Assembly (NCBI RefSeq): GCF_041601295.1
Contig: NZ_JBFIII010000028.1
Coordinates: 1 to 31,139 of the forward strand
From: Immundisolibacter sp.
GTDB taxonomy: Bacteria > Pseudomonadota > Gammaproteobacteria > Immundisolibacterales > Immundisolibacteraceae
Direction: 5' to 3'
DNA: 31,139 nt
Shown here: positions 17,581-26,674 of the stretch, piece by piece
How positions within the stretch are numbered: the first letter of the stretch is position 1
Layout: each line of letters starts with the position of its first letter
Program-made: the position numbers and the translations under genes
The notes under the pieces: model-generated
Seen by the model: only the letters and a program-made list of their open reading frames with translations
Database searches by the model: none
Told to the model about the DNA's origin: nothing

Positions 17581-20500
17581 ATGCTCGAAGCACTGCTTCA
17601 TTTTTCCATTCACCGGCGCGGCCTGATGCTGGTGCTGGTGTTCGCGCTCGCCGGGCTTGGCGTGTGGAGCTTCCAGCACCTGCCGATCGACGCCGTGCCG
17701 GACATCACCAACGTGCAGGTGCAGATCAACACCGAGGCCCCCGGCTACACGCCGCTGGAATCCGAACAGCGCGTGACCTTTGCCGTGGAAACCGCCATGG
17801 CCGGGCTGCCGAAACTGGAGTACACCCGCTCGGTGTCCCGTTACGGACTGTCGCAGGTGACGGTGGTGTTCGCGGACGGCACGGATATCTACTTCGCGCG
17901 CCAGCAGGTAGCGGAGCGTCTGCAGGCGCTCAAATCGCAGCTTCCAGCGGGGCTGGAACCGCAGCTGGGACCCATCGCCACCGGTCTTGGGGAAATTTTC
18001 ATGTGGACGGTGGATGCCGAGCCGGGCGCGCGCAACCCGGACGGCTCGCCGGTCACGCCCACCGACCTGCGCCAGGCGCAGGACTGGATCCTGCGCCCGC
18101 AGTTGCTGCAGGTACCGGGGGTAATCGAGATCAACAGCATCGGCGGTTACGACAGGCAGTTTCAGATCCGGCCCGATCCGGGTCGCCTGCTGGCCCACGG
18201 CGTCAGCTTCGATGACATCGTGCGCGCGGTCCAGGCCAACAATGCCAATCGCGGGGCCGGCTATATCGAACGCAACGGCCAGCAGCAACTCCTCAGGGTG
18301 CCGGGGCAAGCCACCGGGCTTGATGATCTGGGCCGCATCGTAGTTGCCGAGCGTGGCGGCGCGCCGGTGCGCGTAAGCGATGTGGCGCAGCTTGGCATTG
18401 GCCCGGAACTGCGCACCGGCGCGGCCACGCAAAACGGCCAGGAAGTGGTGCTGGGCACGGTATTCATGCTGGTGGGCGAGAACAGCCGCACGGTCGCGAA
18501 AGCGGTCGCCGAAAAACTCGCCGAGGCACAGCGCAGCCTGCCGCCGGGCATCACTGTCAATGTGGTCTACGACCGCACCACGTTGGTAGACAAAACACTC
18601 GCTACGGTGGAGAAAAACCTGCTCGAAGGCGCGCTGCTGGTCATCGTGGTGCTGTTCCTGCTGCTGGGCAACATCCGCGCCGCGCTGCTGACCGCCGCGG
18701 TGATTCCGCTGGCCATGCTGATGACCTTCACCGGCATGGTGCAGTCGCGCACATCGGCCAATCTGATGAGCCTGGGCGCGCTCGATTTCGGGCTGATCGT
18801 GGACGGCGCCGTGATCATCGTCGAGAACTGCCTGCGCCGGCTGGGGATGGCCACGGCCGGCAGCAGGACCTTGAGCGAGCGCGAGCGCCTCGAAGTCGTG
18901 TTCGAAGCCACCAACGAAGTGATCCGGCCGTCGCTGTTCGGCGTCGGCATCATCACCGCGGTTTACATTCCGATCTTCGCGCTGACCGGCGTGGAAGGAA
19001 AAATGTTCCACCCGATGGCGATCACCGTGGTCACCGCGCTGACTGCCGCGATGCTGTTGTCGCTCACCTTCGTGCCGGCGGCGGTGGCCCTGCTGTTCCG
19101 TGGACCGGTCGCCGAGCACGACAATACCCTGATGCGCTGGGCGCGAACTGCCTACACGCCGCTGCTGCGGCTGGCACTGCGCCTGCGGGTGCCGCTGCTG
19201 GTACTCACGCTGGGCTTTGTCGTGGCCTGCGGCTGGCTGGCCACGCGCATGGGCTCGGAATTCATCCCGAGCCTCGACGAGGGTGACATCGCCCTGCACG
19301 CGCTGCGCATTCCCGGAACCAGTCTTACCCAGGCGGTGCAGATGCAGACCCAGCTCGAAGCCACGCTCAAAAAAGCGCCACAGGTCGAACGGGTCTACAC
19401 CAAGATTGGCACGGCCGAGATCGCAACCGACCCCATGCCGCCCAATGTCGCCGACACCTTTGTCATGCTCAAGGACCGCAAGGACTGGCCGGATCCGCGC
19501 CAGCCAAAAACCGAGGTCGTGAAGGATCTGGAACGCCTGGCCGCCAGCGTGCCCGGCAACAACTACGAGTTCACGCAACCGATCCAGATGCGTTTCAACG
19601 AGCTGATATCCGGCGTGCGATCGGACGTGGCGGTGAAGGTCTACGGCGACAATCTGGACACCCTGGCCACGGTCGCGCAGCAGATCGAGCAGGTGCTGGG
19701 CACCGTGCCCGGCGCCGCGGATGTCAAGACCGAGCAGACCACCGGCCTGCCGATTCTGACCATCACGCCACGGCGCGAGATGCTGGCCCGCCACGGCCTG
19801 AATGTTGCTGATCTGCAAGACTTGGTAGCGGCCGCTTATGGCGGCGAAACCGCCGGCCTGCTGTACGAAGGCGACCGCCGCAGCGACATCGTGGTGCGCC
19901 TGCCCGAGACCCTGCGCGGCAATCCGGACGCCATGCTGCGACTGCCGGTGATGCTGCCGGGCGGTGGCTACGTTCCTCTGGGCGAAGTCGCGCAGGTCGA
20001 GCTGGGTCTGGGGCCCAACGCCATCAACCGCGAACAGGGCAAACGACGCGTGGTGGTCACCGCCAACGTGCGCGGGCGGGATCTGGGCTCCTTCATCGCC
20101 GACGTGCAGCAGCGCATGCGCACGCAGGTGCAGATGCCCTCCGGCTACTGGCTGGATTACGGCGGCACCTTCGAGCAGTTGCAGTCCGCCTCGCGGCGCC
20201 TGGCCATCGTGGTGCCGGTCACGCTGGCACTGATCCTGGGCCTGCTGTGGCTGGCGTTTGGCTCGATGCGCGATGCACTGGTGATCTTCAGCGGCGTGCC
20301 ACTGGCCCTGACCGGCGGCGTGTTGGCGCTGTGGCTGCGCGGCATTCCGCTGTCCATCTCGGCCGGCGTCGGCTTTATCGCCCTGTCCGGCGTGGCTGTG
20401 CTCAACGGCCTGGTGATGGTCAGCTTCATCAAAACGCTGCGCCAAGAAGGCCGTGAGATGGATGTAGCCATCACCGAAGGTGCCCTGACCCGCCTGCGCC

Positions 20501-20697
20501 CGGTGCTGATGACAGCGCTGGTGGCGAGCCTGGGCTTCGTGCCGATGGCGTTCAACACCGGCATCGGCTCGGAGGTGCAGCGTCCGTTGGCCACGGTCGT
20601 GATCGGCGGCATCATCTCCTGCACCGTGCTCACGCTGCTGGTGCTACCGGGCTTGTATCGGATGGCGCATCGACGAACGGCCAGGCCGCCGTCCTGA
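17581..20697 (+). CDS. czcA: Heavy-metal efflux RND pump, CzcA type
   Basis: A 1038-residue proton-driven inner-membrane RND transporter that exports divalent metal ions through CzcB and CzcC. The helix-4 signature DFGLIVDGAVIIVEN gives D402, D408 and E415, the same residues and numbers as the proton/metal pathway acids of Cupriavidus CzcA, so the HME group for Co/Zn/Cd is favoured over Cu/Ag pumps. Two large periplasmic loops lie after TM1 and TM7. A long internal helix pattern ('ENLLEGALLVIVVLFLLLGN' start of TM2) and a second set of helices from about residue 870 complete the RND fold. The stop lies only 12 bases from the convergent yqhA-like gene. Confidence 0.95.
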   Translation: MLEALLHFSIHRRGLMLVLVFALAGLGVWSFQHLPIDAVPDITNVQVQINTEAPGYTPLESEQRVTFAVETAMAGLPKLEYTRSVSRYGLSQVTVVFADGTDIYFARQQVAERLQALKSQLPAGLEPQLGPIATGLGEIFMWTVDAEPGARNPDGSPVTPTDLRQAQDWILRPQLLQVPGVIEINSIGGYDRQFQIRPDPGRLLAHGVSFDDIVRAVQANNANRGAGYIERNGQQQLLRVPGQATGLDDLGRIVVAERGGAPVRVSDVAQLGIGPELRTGAATQNGQEVVLGTVFMLVGENSRTVAKAVAEKLAEAQRSLPPGITVNVVYDRTTLVDKTLATVEKNLLEGALLVIVVLFLLLGNIRAALLTAAVIPLAMLMTFTGMVQSRTSANLMSLGALDFGLIVDGAVIIVENCLRRLGMATAGSRTLSERERLEVVFEATNEVIRPSLFGVGIITAVYIPIFALTGVEGKMFHPMAITVVTALTAAMLLSLTFVPAAVALLFRGPVAEHDNTLMRWARTAYTPLLRLALRLRVPLLVLTLGFVVACGWLATRMGSEFIPSLDEGDIALHALRIPGTSLTQAVQMQTQLEATLKKAPQVERVYTKIGTAEIATDPMPPNVADTFVMLKDRKDWPDPRQPKTEVVKDLERLAASVPGNNYEFTQPIQMRFNELISGVRSDVAVKVYGDNLDTLATVAQQIEQVLGTVPGAADVKTEQTTGLPILTITPRREMLARHGLNVADLQDLVAAAYGGETAGLLYEGDRRSDIVVRLPETLRGNPDAMLRLPVMLPGGGYVPLGEVAQVELGLGPNAINREQGKRRVVVTANVRGRDLGSFIADVQQRMRTQVQMPSGYWLDYGGTFEQLQSASRRLAIVVPVTLALILGLLWLAFGSMRDALVIFSGVPLALTGGVLALWLRGIPLSISAGVGFIALSGVAVLNGLVMVSFIKTLRQEGREMDVAITEGALTRLRPVLMTALVASLGFVPMAFNTGIGSEVQRPLATVVIGGIISCTVLTLLVLPGLYRMAHRRTARPPS

Positions 20698-20709
20698 ATC
20701 AGCGAGGGC

Positions 20710-21330
20710 TTACTCCAACGGCTTAGGCCAGTGCTCAGCGCGGCTTTTGCCGTTCATTACTCCGGCTGCCCCCCCCATCACCCGGTCGGTCCAGGCGATG
20801 CCCAGCGCCGACAGGATAAAGACAACATGAATGATGGTCTGCCACATCACGCTGGCCTCGGTGATGTTGGTGCACCTGAGCCCGGCCGCGACCGTGGAAC
20901 ACAGCGGCAAGGCGCCCATCGTGCCGGCTTCAATGAACGTCTTGAGCAGGTGGATCGAGGAAATGCCGATGATCGCCAACGCCAATTTGACCTTGAGAAC
21001 CGTGGCGTTGACGTGGGACAGCCATTCCGGCTGGTCCTGGTGGCCCTCAATGCCCAGTCGCGAGACAAAGGTTTCGTAGCCGCCGACGATTACCATGATC
21101 AACAGGTTGGAGATCATCACCACGTCGATCAGGCCAAGCACGATCAGCATCACCTGCTGCTCGTTAAGATCAAAGGCACCGAAAACGAGGTGCCACAACT
21201 CCTTGACAAAAAGCACCACGTAAACGCCCTGGGCGGCAATCAACCCCAGGTAGAGGGGCACTTGCAGCCAGCGCGCGGAAAAGATCAGGGCCGGTAAAGG
21301 CTTGATCTTCGGGTTTTGCGGGGAGGTCAT
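20710..21330 (-). CDS. yqhA: UPF0114 / YqhA family inner-membrane protein
   Basis: A 206-residue inner-membrane protein with about four hydrophobic helices. The N-terminal 'SARWLQVPLYLGLIAAQGVYVVLFVKELW', split by an Arg and several Gly, and 'LGLIDVVMISNLLIMVIVGGYETFVSRL' are diagnostic of UPF0114 (E. coli YqhA, about 164 residues). This copy is somewhat longer, mainly at the C-terminus. Biochemical function is not established. It converges on czcA across 12 bases and is divergent from the CDF transporter gene, so it may be only a passenger in the metal-export region. Confidence 0.85.
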   Translation of the reverse strand: MTSPQNPKIKPLPALIFSARWLQVPLYLGLIAAQGVYVVLFVKELWHLVFGAFDLNEQQVMLIVLGLIDVVMISNLLIMVIVGGYETFVSRLGIEGHQDQPEWLSHVNATVLKVKLALAIIGISSIHLLKTFIEAGTMGALPLCSTVAAGLRCTNITEASVMWQTIIHVVFILSALGIAWTDRVMGGAAGVMNGKSRAEHWPKPLE

Positions 21331-21524
21331 GGGTTAACTGCCGGAAATTTTGCACAGGGTCTGTGCAGGGGCACGGATGGTAACGGGGCGCGCTGGCCGC
21401 TGCAAAGGCTGCTCGTGCCGGTGGTCATCAGTAGCTAGAAATTACTGGCAAGCAATGCCGATTAGGCTACCCTGCCCACGGGATTGGGTGTCCTGCCGTT
21501 TCGAAATCCGGGCTGTCAAGAAAC
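21331..21524. promoter_or_regulatory. Divergent intergenic region between yqhA and the CDF gene
   Basis: 194 non-coding bases that must hold the promoters of both flanking genes. I find no clear -35/-10 pair, and no long spaced palindrome of the kind that MerR or ArsR metal regulators use. The ribosome site of the plus-strand gene is weak (AAGAA). Confidence 0.25.
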
Positions 21525-22457
21525 ATGGCTACCGCCAAATACCAGCAAGACAACGCTCGGCATTCCGAGACCCCGCACACGCACGGCGGACACCACCACG
21601 GCGGCGATGTCCACGACGGCCGCCTGCTCTGGGCGCTCGGGCTGACGACCGGTTTCATGGTGATCGAAGTCCTCGCCGGCCTGTGGAGCGGCTCCCTGGC
21701 GCTGATCGCCGATGCCGGTCACATGCTGACCGATTCCGCGTCGCTGGCCCTGGCCTTGTTCGCCGCCATTACCAGCCGACGCGTCGCCGACGAGTTGCGT
21801 ACCTTCGGCTATGGGCGGGCACGCGTGCTGGCGGCCTTCGTGAACGGCATGCTGCTGCTGCTGATCTCGGCGTGGATCGTCATCGAGGCCGCGCAGCGCC
21901 TGCGCGAACCGGTGCCCATTCTTGCCGGTCCCATGCTGGCGGTGGCCATCGCCGGGCTGCTGGTCAATGTGATCGGCTACCTGATACTGCGCGGTGGCGC
22001 CGACATCAACACCCGCGGTGCCCTGGCCCATGTGTTGAGTGATTTGCTCGGGTCGGTCGCCGCCATTACCGCGGCCGGTGTCATTCTGCTGACCGGATGG
22101 ACACCGGCCGACCCACTGTTATCGGTGGTCGTGGCGGCGCTGATCGTTCGCACCGGCTGGCGGGTAGTGCGCGAATCGGGACACGCGTTGCTTGAGGGCA
22201 GCCCGCCCGGCTTCGACGCGGAACGGTTGCGAAACTCGCTGTTACAGACCCTGCCCGATGTGCTCGACGTCCACCATATCCACGCCTGGACCGTCGATGC
22301 CGACGAGGCCTACCTCACGCTGCACGTGCAGGTCGCGGAAAGCCTGGCGCCTGACGCAGCCATTGCCGCGGTTCAGCGCCATCTGGCGGAGCATTTCCAG
22401 TTCCGGCACACCACAGTGCAAGTGGAACACCGCCACTGCCCGGCGCCGGATCACTGA
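21525..22457 (+). CDS. Cation diffusion facilitator (zinc/cobalt/cadmium exporter)
   Basis: A 310-residue CDF antiporter of the CzcD/ZitB kind that moves Zn2+ and similar ions from cytoplasm to periplasm in exchange for protons. A His-rich N-terminus (HTHGGHHHGGDVHDG, residues 18-32) precedes six transmembrane helices. The transport site is H66/D70 in TM2 (GHMLTD) and H169/D173 in TM5 (HVLSD); this His-Asp/His-Asp arrangement favours zinc. The C-terminal cytoplasmic domain ('VLDVHHIHAWTVDADEAYLT') is the usual dimerising metal sensor. It lies near czcCBA, which would take over the exported periplasmic metal, but is a separate transcript because yqhA lies between in the opposite direction. Confidence 0.93.
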   Translation: MATAKYQQDNARHSETPHTHGGHHHGGDVHDGRLLWALGLTTGFMVIEVLAGLWSGSLALIADAGHMLTDSASLALALFAAITSRRVADELRTFGYGRARVLAAFVNGMLLLLISAWIVIEAAQRLREPVPILAGPMLAVAIAGLLVNVIGYLILRGGADINTRGALAHVLSDLLGSVAAITAAGVILLTGWTPADPLLSVVVAALIVRTGWRVVRESGHALLEGSPPGFDAERLRNSLLQTLPDVLDVHHIHAWTVDADEAYLTLHVQVAESLAPDAAIAAVQRHLAEHFQFRHTTVQVEHRHCPAPDH

Positions 22458-22466
22458 GTCCGGGCT

Positions 22467-22478
22467 GCGCTGAATAAA
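22467..22478 (+). repeat. Possible small fragment of the modular hairpin repeat
   Basis: The twelve bases GCGCTGAATAAA equal the start of the repeat at 8102-8113, then the match stops. It lies between the convergent CDF and acyl-CoA dehydrogenase genes, a location like that of the full copies. It may be a decayed end of the same family or a chance match. Confidence 0.3.
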
Positions 22479-22489
22479 GCAACGATTCC

Positions 22490-23707
22490 TTAGCCTGAGC
22501 TGCCGCCGGCTGTCCGGCCGCGTGGGTAGCGATAACTCACGCGATGGCGCTCGGCGTCCTTGATGCCCAGCGCGTCTTCGGCGATCAGGATGCGCTGCAC
22601 CGCCGGGGCGCCCTCCCCGACCAGGAATACATGCGCATAGCTGACCAGGTGGGCGATGCGGTACTCGCTCGCCAACCCATAGCCGCCGAAAAGTTCCTGC
22701 GCACTGGCCGCCGCCTGTTTCAGGGCGAACGAGGCCGCCAGCTTGGCCTGGGCGGCAACCCGGTTGGCCGGGCGATCCTGATCCATCAGGGTGGCGGCCT
22801 GCCAGGTCATCAGGCGCGCCGCCTCGACGCTGACCAGCGCGTCGGCGAGCGCCGCCTGCGTCATCTGGTAACTGGCCAGCGGCCGACCGCGGATCGGTCG
22901 CTGCTGAACATACTGGATCGCTTCCTCCAGGCAGGCGCGGGCAATACCGACCGCGCGCGCCGCCACTGATACCCGCCCGGCCTGAATGGCATGCATGGCC
23001 AGGCGAAAGCCGTCGCCCTCGGCGCCGATGCGGTTCTCGACCGGCACCTCGAAATCCTCCAGCACTACCTCGCATGAGCGGGTCATCCTGGACAAACCGA
23101 CGAAGTCGATCGGCTGCGCGGAATAACCGGGATACTTTCGCGGCTCGACCACAAAGGCGGTAATGCCGTTGTGGCCGGCGTCGCGATCGGTGCGGGCAAA
23201 CAGCACGCCAGTGTCGGTCTGGTCGGCCAGCGTCGCAAACATCTTGCGACCGTTCAGCAGGTAACGATCGCCCCGCCGCTGGGCAAAGGTTTTGAGGTTG
23301 CCGGCGGCGTCGGAGCCCCCGCCGGACTCGGTCAGCGACCACAGGCCGATGGCCCGCCCACCGATAAGGTCCGGAATGAACCGCTGGCACTGCTCATCCG
23401 TGCCTCCGACAAAAATCGTGTACGGGCAGGTCATGGCCTGCTGGTTCTGACACAGCGCGAAGCCCGGATTCAGGCGCGCCATTTCCTCGGCCAGCACGGC
23501 CATGGCCAGAAAGCCGAGGTCGGTTCCACCGAGCTGCGACGGGAACACCAAGCCGAACCAGCCCGCCTCGCCGGTTTTTTGCACCAGAGCGCGAGGGAAT
23601 TCGCCAGCGGCCTCGAACGACGGCAACGCGGGCAGGATCTCGCGCTGCATGAACTGCACAAAGGCCTCGCGCAGTTCGCGGATGTCCGGCGACAGAAAAT
23701 CGTCCAT
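22490..23707 (-). CDS. Acyl-CoA dehydrogenase
   Basis: A 405-residue FAD flavoenzyme that makes the alpha,beta double bond of an acyl-CoA, probably in fatty-acid, branched-chain or alicyclic acyl-CoA breakdown. Seen: the N-terminal helical domain, the middle beta-domain segment 'WSLTESGGGSDAAGN', the C-terminal 'AIQAGRVSVAARAVGIARACLEEA' and 'QELFGGYGLASEYRIAHLV'. The catalytic base is probably E365 (in VGEGAPAVQ). The tail is basic and unlike the family end ('RGRTAGGSSG'). The ribosome site is weak, so the start is fairly but not fully certain. It stands alone between two unrelated groups; the CoA-transferases 8 kb away could supply substrates, but no operon joins them. Confidence 0.9.
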   Translation of the reverse strand: MDDFLSPDIRELREAFVQFMQREILPALPSFEAAGEFPRALVQKTGEAGWFGLVFPSQLGGTDLGFLAMAVLAEEMARLNPGFALCQNQQAMTCPYTIFVGGTDEQCQRFIPDLIGGRAIGLWSLTESGGGSDAAGNLKTFAQRRGDRYLLNGRKMFATLADQTDTGVLFARTDRDAGHNGITAFVVEPRKYPGYSAQPIDFVGLSRMTRSCEVVLEDFEVPVENRIGAEGDGFRLAMHAIQAGRVSVAARAVGIARACLEEAIQYVQQRPIRGRPLASYQMTQAALADALVSVEAARLMTWQAATLMDQDRPANRVAAQAKLAASFALKQAAASAQELFGGYGLASEYRIAHLVSYAHVFLVGEGAPAVQRILIAEDALGIKDAERHRVSYRYPRGRTAGGSSG

Positions 23708-23903
23708 GAAGGGTTCTCGTTGGGCGGCGGGTGCTGGCCTGGCACAGCGTAGCGCAGCCTACCGATCGCTGACACGGCCAAGCCGAAAGTATCCGGCGAC
23801 CTGCCAAACGACCGGCGGAGCAACGCTTCGCGGCTCTTCACAGTCTCACGGTTGGCCACCCGCCACGCACCGGGCGCGCCGCGACGCCAGTCATTGTGGC
23901 GCT
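23708..23903. other. Intergenic region, no gene seen
   Basis: About 200 bases between the minus-strand acyl-CoA dehydrogenase and the plus-strand sulfur module. Only the promoter and operator at its far end (next entry) can be supported. Confidence 0.4.
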
Positions 23904-23938
23904 TTGACAAACAATCCAATGATTATTAGATTGATGCC
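23904..23938 (+). promoter_or_regulatory. Promoter with overlapping operator for the sulfur module; predicted leaderless start
   Basis: A perfect -35 TTGACA (23904-23909) is followed at 17 bases by TAGATT (23927-23932, four of six matches to the -10 consensus). The start point expected seven bases on is 23939, the A of the regulator's ATG. No Shine-Dalgarno sequence is present, so the mRNA is probably leaderless. An inverted repeat CAATC (23912-23916) / GATTG (23929-23933) with a 12-base A+T-rich centre covers the spacer and -10, a placement that would let the ArsR-type product of the gene block its own promoter. The short A+T-rich patch stands out in G+C-rich surroundings. Confidence 0.6.
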
Positions 23939-24610
23939 ATGAACAAGCGAAGCACCAAAAATCTCCTGTACGAACAGGTCGCCCGTATCGGCAAGGCCAT
24001 CAGCAGTCCGAAGCGACTCGAGCTGCTGGAGGTGCTGGCCCAGGCGGAGAAAACAGTCGAGGTCCTGGCCGCCGAGCTCGACATCGACATGCGGCTGGCA
24101 AGCGCCCATCTGAAAGCCCTGCGCGAAGCGCGGCTGGTGGTGGCCCGACGTGCGGGCAAGCACATGATCTACCGCCTGAGCGACGACGACGTCGCCGGCC
24201 TGTGGGTCACGCTGCGCGAGGTCGCCGAGACTCACCTGGCCGAGCTGCGCCTCGCGCTGGACAAGCTTACGACCGATCCGCGACAGCTGGTCTCGCTGGG
24301 TCGGGCCGAACTGCTTGATCAGGCAAGACGCGGCGAAATCACCGTCATCGATGTGCGCCCACGGGACGAGTACCAGGCCGCCCACCTGCCGCATGCGCGT
24401 TGCATGCCCCTGGCCGAGATCGAGCAACGCCTCGACGAGTTGCCACGCGATCGCGAAATCGTTGCCTACTGCCGCGGTCCGTTCTGCCTGCTGGCCGGGG
24501 AGGCGCTGGCACTGCTCGCCCGGCGCGGATTCCGGGTCCGCAAGCTCGCGGATGGGGTCAGCGAGTGGCAGGCAGCGGGCCTGCCGATCGAGCGCACAGC
24601 GGCCGCCTGA
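23939..24610 (+). CDS. ArsR-family repressor fused to a rhodanese domain
   Basis: A 223-residue two-domain protein. Residues 15-95 are an ArsR/SmtB winged helix ('ISSPKRLELLEVLAQAEKTVEV', then 'DMRLASAHLKALREARLVV'). Residues 115-218 form a rhodanese domain with 'VIDVRPRDEYQAAHLPHA' and an active-site loop AYCRGPFC whose catalytic cysteine is C178. C155 and C183 are other candidates for thiol sensing. The helix-turn-helix has no classic metal-binding CxC, which favours a sulfane-sulfur or persulfide signal over arsenite. It probably represses its own operon: the operator-like repeat overlaps its promoter, and the next gene encodes a persulfide-dioxygenase-like enzyme 38 bases downstream. Confidence 0.93.
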   Translation: MNKRSTKNLLYEQVARIGKAISSPKRLELLEVLAQAEKTVEVLAAELDIDMRLASAHLKALREARLVVARRAGKHMIYRLSDDDVAGLWVTLREVAETHLAELRLALDKLTTDPRQLVSLGRAELLDQARRGEITVIDVRPRDEYQAAHLPHARCMPLAEIEQRLDELPRDREIVAYCRGPFCLLAGEALALLARRGFRVRKLADGVSEWQAAGLPIERTAAA

Positions 24611-24648
24611 CCGGCAACGATCAAACTACCGAGCCTGGAGAAACCATT

Positions 24649-25386
24649 ATGTTTTTCAAGCAATTCGCGACCAAAGATGCTTCGTTGTCTTATTTCTTCG
24701 GCTGCGCCGGTCACGGCAAGGCGGTTGCCGTGGATGTCCTGGCCGGCGATGAGGATTGGTTCATCACCGAGGCCGAGCGCGCGCAGGTGCGCATCACTCA
24801 CGTCATCGACACCCATGTCCACGCCGACCACTACTCTGGTGGGCGCGCACTCGCCCAGCGCGTAGGCGCGCCCTACTGCCTGCACGAGTCGGACCGCGGC
24901 CAGGTCGGGTTCGAATTCACACCGCTGGTGGACGATCAACTGATCGAGGTTGGCAACGTCCAGATCCAGGTGCTGCACACCCCCGGCCACACTCCGGACA
25001 GCGTCTGCCTGCTGGTCTCGGACCTGCGCCGCGCGCAGGCACCCTGGTTCGTGCTCACCGGCGACACTCTGTTCGTGGGCGCCATCGGACGCCCGGATCT
25101 GGCTGGCCGCGAGCGTGAAATGGCCGGGCTGCTCTACGACAGCCTGCACTCCCGCCTTATGAAGTTGCCAGACGAGGTCGAGATCTACCCCGGGCATCAG
25201 GCCGGCAGCCTCTGCGGCGCCGGACTGTCCGGCAAACCGGCTTCGACGCTGGGCTTCGAGAAGCGCTGGAACCTGGCTCTGGCGCAGGGCAAGGCGGCGT
25301 TTATCGACGCGGTGACCAGGGACATCCCGCCCCGCCCGGCAGACATGGAGACGATGGTGCGCGCCAACCGGGGACTCGCTGCCTGA
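24649..25386 (+). CDS. Metallo-beta-lactamase-fold persulfide dioxygenase-like protein
   Basis: A 245-residue ETHE1/CstB/Blh-type MBL-fold protein; characterised members oxidise glutathione persulfide or other persulfides with a mononuclear iron. Seen: THVHADH (H56, H58, D60, H61), TPGHTPDSV (H114), LTGDTLFVGAIGRPDL (D139) and YPGHQAGSLCG (H183), in the correct order. The C-terminal 'GSLCGAGLSGKPASTLGFEKRWN' agrees with the CstB/Blh branch, which often lies next to rhodaneses and sulfur-responsive regulators. GGAG sits eight bases before the ATG. Its stop shares an A with the MFS start (TGATG), so the two genes are coupled. Exact substrate not determined from sequence. Confidence 0.9.
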   Translation: MFFKQFATKDASLSYFFGCAGHGKAVAVDVLAGDEDWFITEAERAQVRITHVIDTHVHADHYSGGRALAQRVGAPYCLHESDRGQVGFEFTPLVDDQLIEVGNVQIQVLHTPGHTPDSVCLLVSDLRRAQAPWFVLTGDTLFVGAIGRPDLAGREREMAGLLYDSLHSRLMKLPDEVEIYPGHQAGSLCGAGLSGKPASTLGFEKRWNLALAQGKAAFIDAVTRDIPPRPADMETMVRANRGLAA

Positions 25387-26633
25387 TGCAAGCGGCGCCG
25401 ACCGTTCGCCTGGGCCTGCGCGAGAACCTGCCGCAGTTCGCGTTGCTGGTGCTGGTGAATGCCTTCGTCGGCGCCATGGTCGGGCTGGAGCGCAGCATCC
25501 TGCCGGCTATCGCCGAACAGGAATTCCACCTCGCCGCACGCACCGCGATCCTGTCCTTCATTGTCGTGTTCGGCATTACCAAGGCACTCACCAATTACTT
25601 CGCTGGACGCCTGTCGGACCGCTATGGACGCAAGCATGTGCTGGTGGCCGGCTGGCTGGTTGCCGCGCCAGTGCCCTTCCTGCTGATGTGGGCGCCAAGC
25701 TGGAACTGGGTGCTGGCCGCCAATGTGCTGCTGGGCGCCAGCCAGGGACTGACCTGGTCCACCACTGTCATCATGAAAATCGACCTGGTTGGTCCCAAAC
25801 AGCGCGGCCTGGCCATGGGGCTCAACGAGTTTTCGGGCTACCTCGCGGTGGCGGCGAGCGCGCTGGCCACCGGCTGGCTCGCCGCCCGTTACGGCCTGCG
25901 GCCCGAGCCGTTTTATCTGGGCGTCGGCTACGTCGCTGTGGGCTTGCTGCTGTCTGTGCTCGCGGTGCGCGAGACCCGTCACCACGTGGCCCACGAGGTA
26001 CGGGTCCATCATGCCGGGGTCGATAGCCCGCCGCTGAGCCAGCGCCAGATATTCCGCCGCACCTCGCTCGGCGACCGCAACCTGTCTAGCGTCAGCCAGG
26101 CGGGTTTGATCAACAACCTGAACGACGGCATGGCCTGGGGCCTGTTCCCGCTGTTCTTTGCCGCGGCCGGGATGTCGCTGCGCCAGATCGGCACGCTGGC
26201 GGCCATCTATCCGGGTGTGTGGGGCATCGGCCAGTTGCTCGCTGGCGCCTGGTCCGACCGCATCGGCCGCAAATGGCTCATCGTGTGGGGTATGTGGATC
26301 CAGGCCGGCGGTATCGCAGTCACTGCAACCGCCAGCGGCTTCGCGGGCTTCGCCACCGGCGGGACGCTGCTTGGCATCGGCACCGCAATGGTCTACCCCA
26401 CCCTGCTCGCCACCATCGGCGATGTCGCACACCCAAGTTGGCGTGCGTCAGCGGTGGGTGTCTACCGGCTGTGGCGCGATCTGGGTTACGCGGTGGGCGC
26501 CCTGCTGGCTGGTATCACCGCTGACCTGTTTGGACTGCCTGCGGCCCTGTGGCTGGTGGCCGGCCTGACCGCATTGTCGGGTCTGGTTGCGGCAGGCCGA
26601 ATGAGCGAAACTCTTGCGAAGGAACCCGCTTGA
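25386..26633 (+). CDS. MFS transporter of the sulfur module
   Basis: A 415-residue major-facilitator protein with about 12 transmembrane helices in two halves. MFS motif A is present in both halves (GRLSDRYGRKHVLVAG and GAWSDRIGRKWLIVWG). I cannot name the substrate. The start overlaps the stop of the persulfide-dioxygenase-like gene by one base, so the transporter is made together with it; export of a sulfur compound such as sulfite, thiosulfate or a thiol is a reasonable inference from context. The mddA-like gene begins 41 bases downstream. Confidence 0.88.
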   Translation: MQAAPTVRLGLRENLPQFALLVLVNAFVGAMVGLERSILPAIAEQEFHLAARTAILSFIVVFGITKALTNYFAGRLSDRYGRKHVLVAGWLVAAPVPFLLMWAPSWNWVLAANVLLGASQGLTWSTTVIMKIDLVGPKQRGLAMGLNEFSGYLAVAASALATGWLAARYGLRPEPFYLGVGYVAVGLLLSVLAVRETRHHVAHEVRVHHAGVDSPPLSQRQIFRRTSLGDRNLSSVSQAGLINNLNDGMAWGLFPLFFAAAGMSLRQIGTLAAIYPGVWGIGQLLAGAWSDRIGRKWLIVWGMWIQAGGIAVTATASGFAGFATGGTLLGIGTAMVYPTLLATIGDVAHPSWRASAVGVYRLWRDLGYAVGALLAGITADLFGLPAALWLVAGLTALSGLVAAGRMSETLAKEPA

Positions 26634-26674
26634 GCGATTGATAGAAGAATCACTTGCAGTGTGGAGGGTGAGTC

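Noticed and set aside
17509..20445. A 978-codon open frame antisense to czcA
   Set aside because: Its composition (Gln/His/Arg/Asp-rich with no family motif) is what the complement of a G+C-rich coding strand gives; czcA itself is full length with all its motifs.
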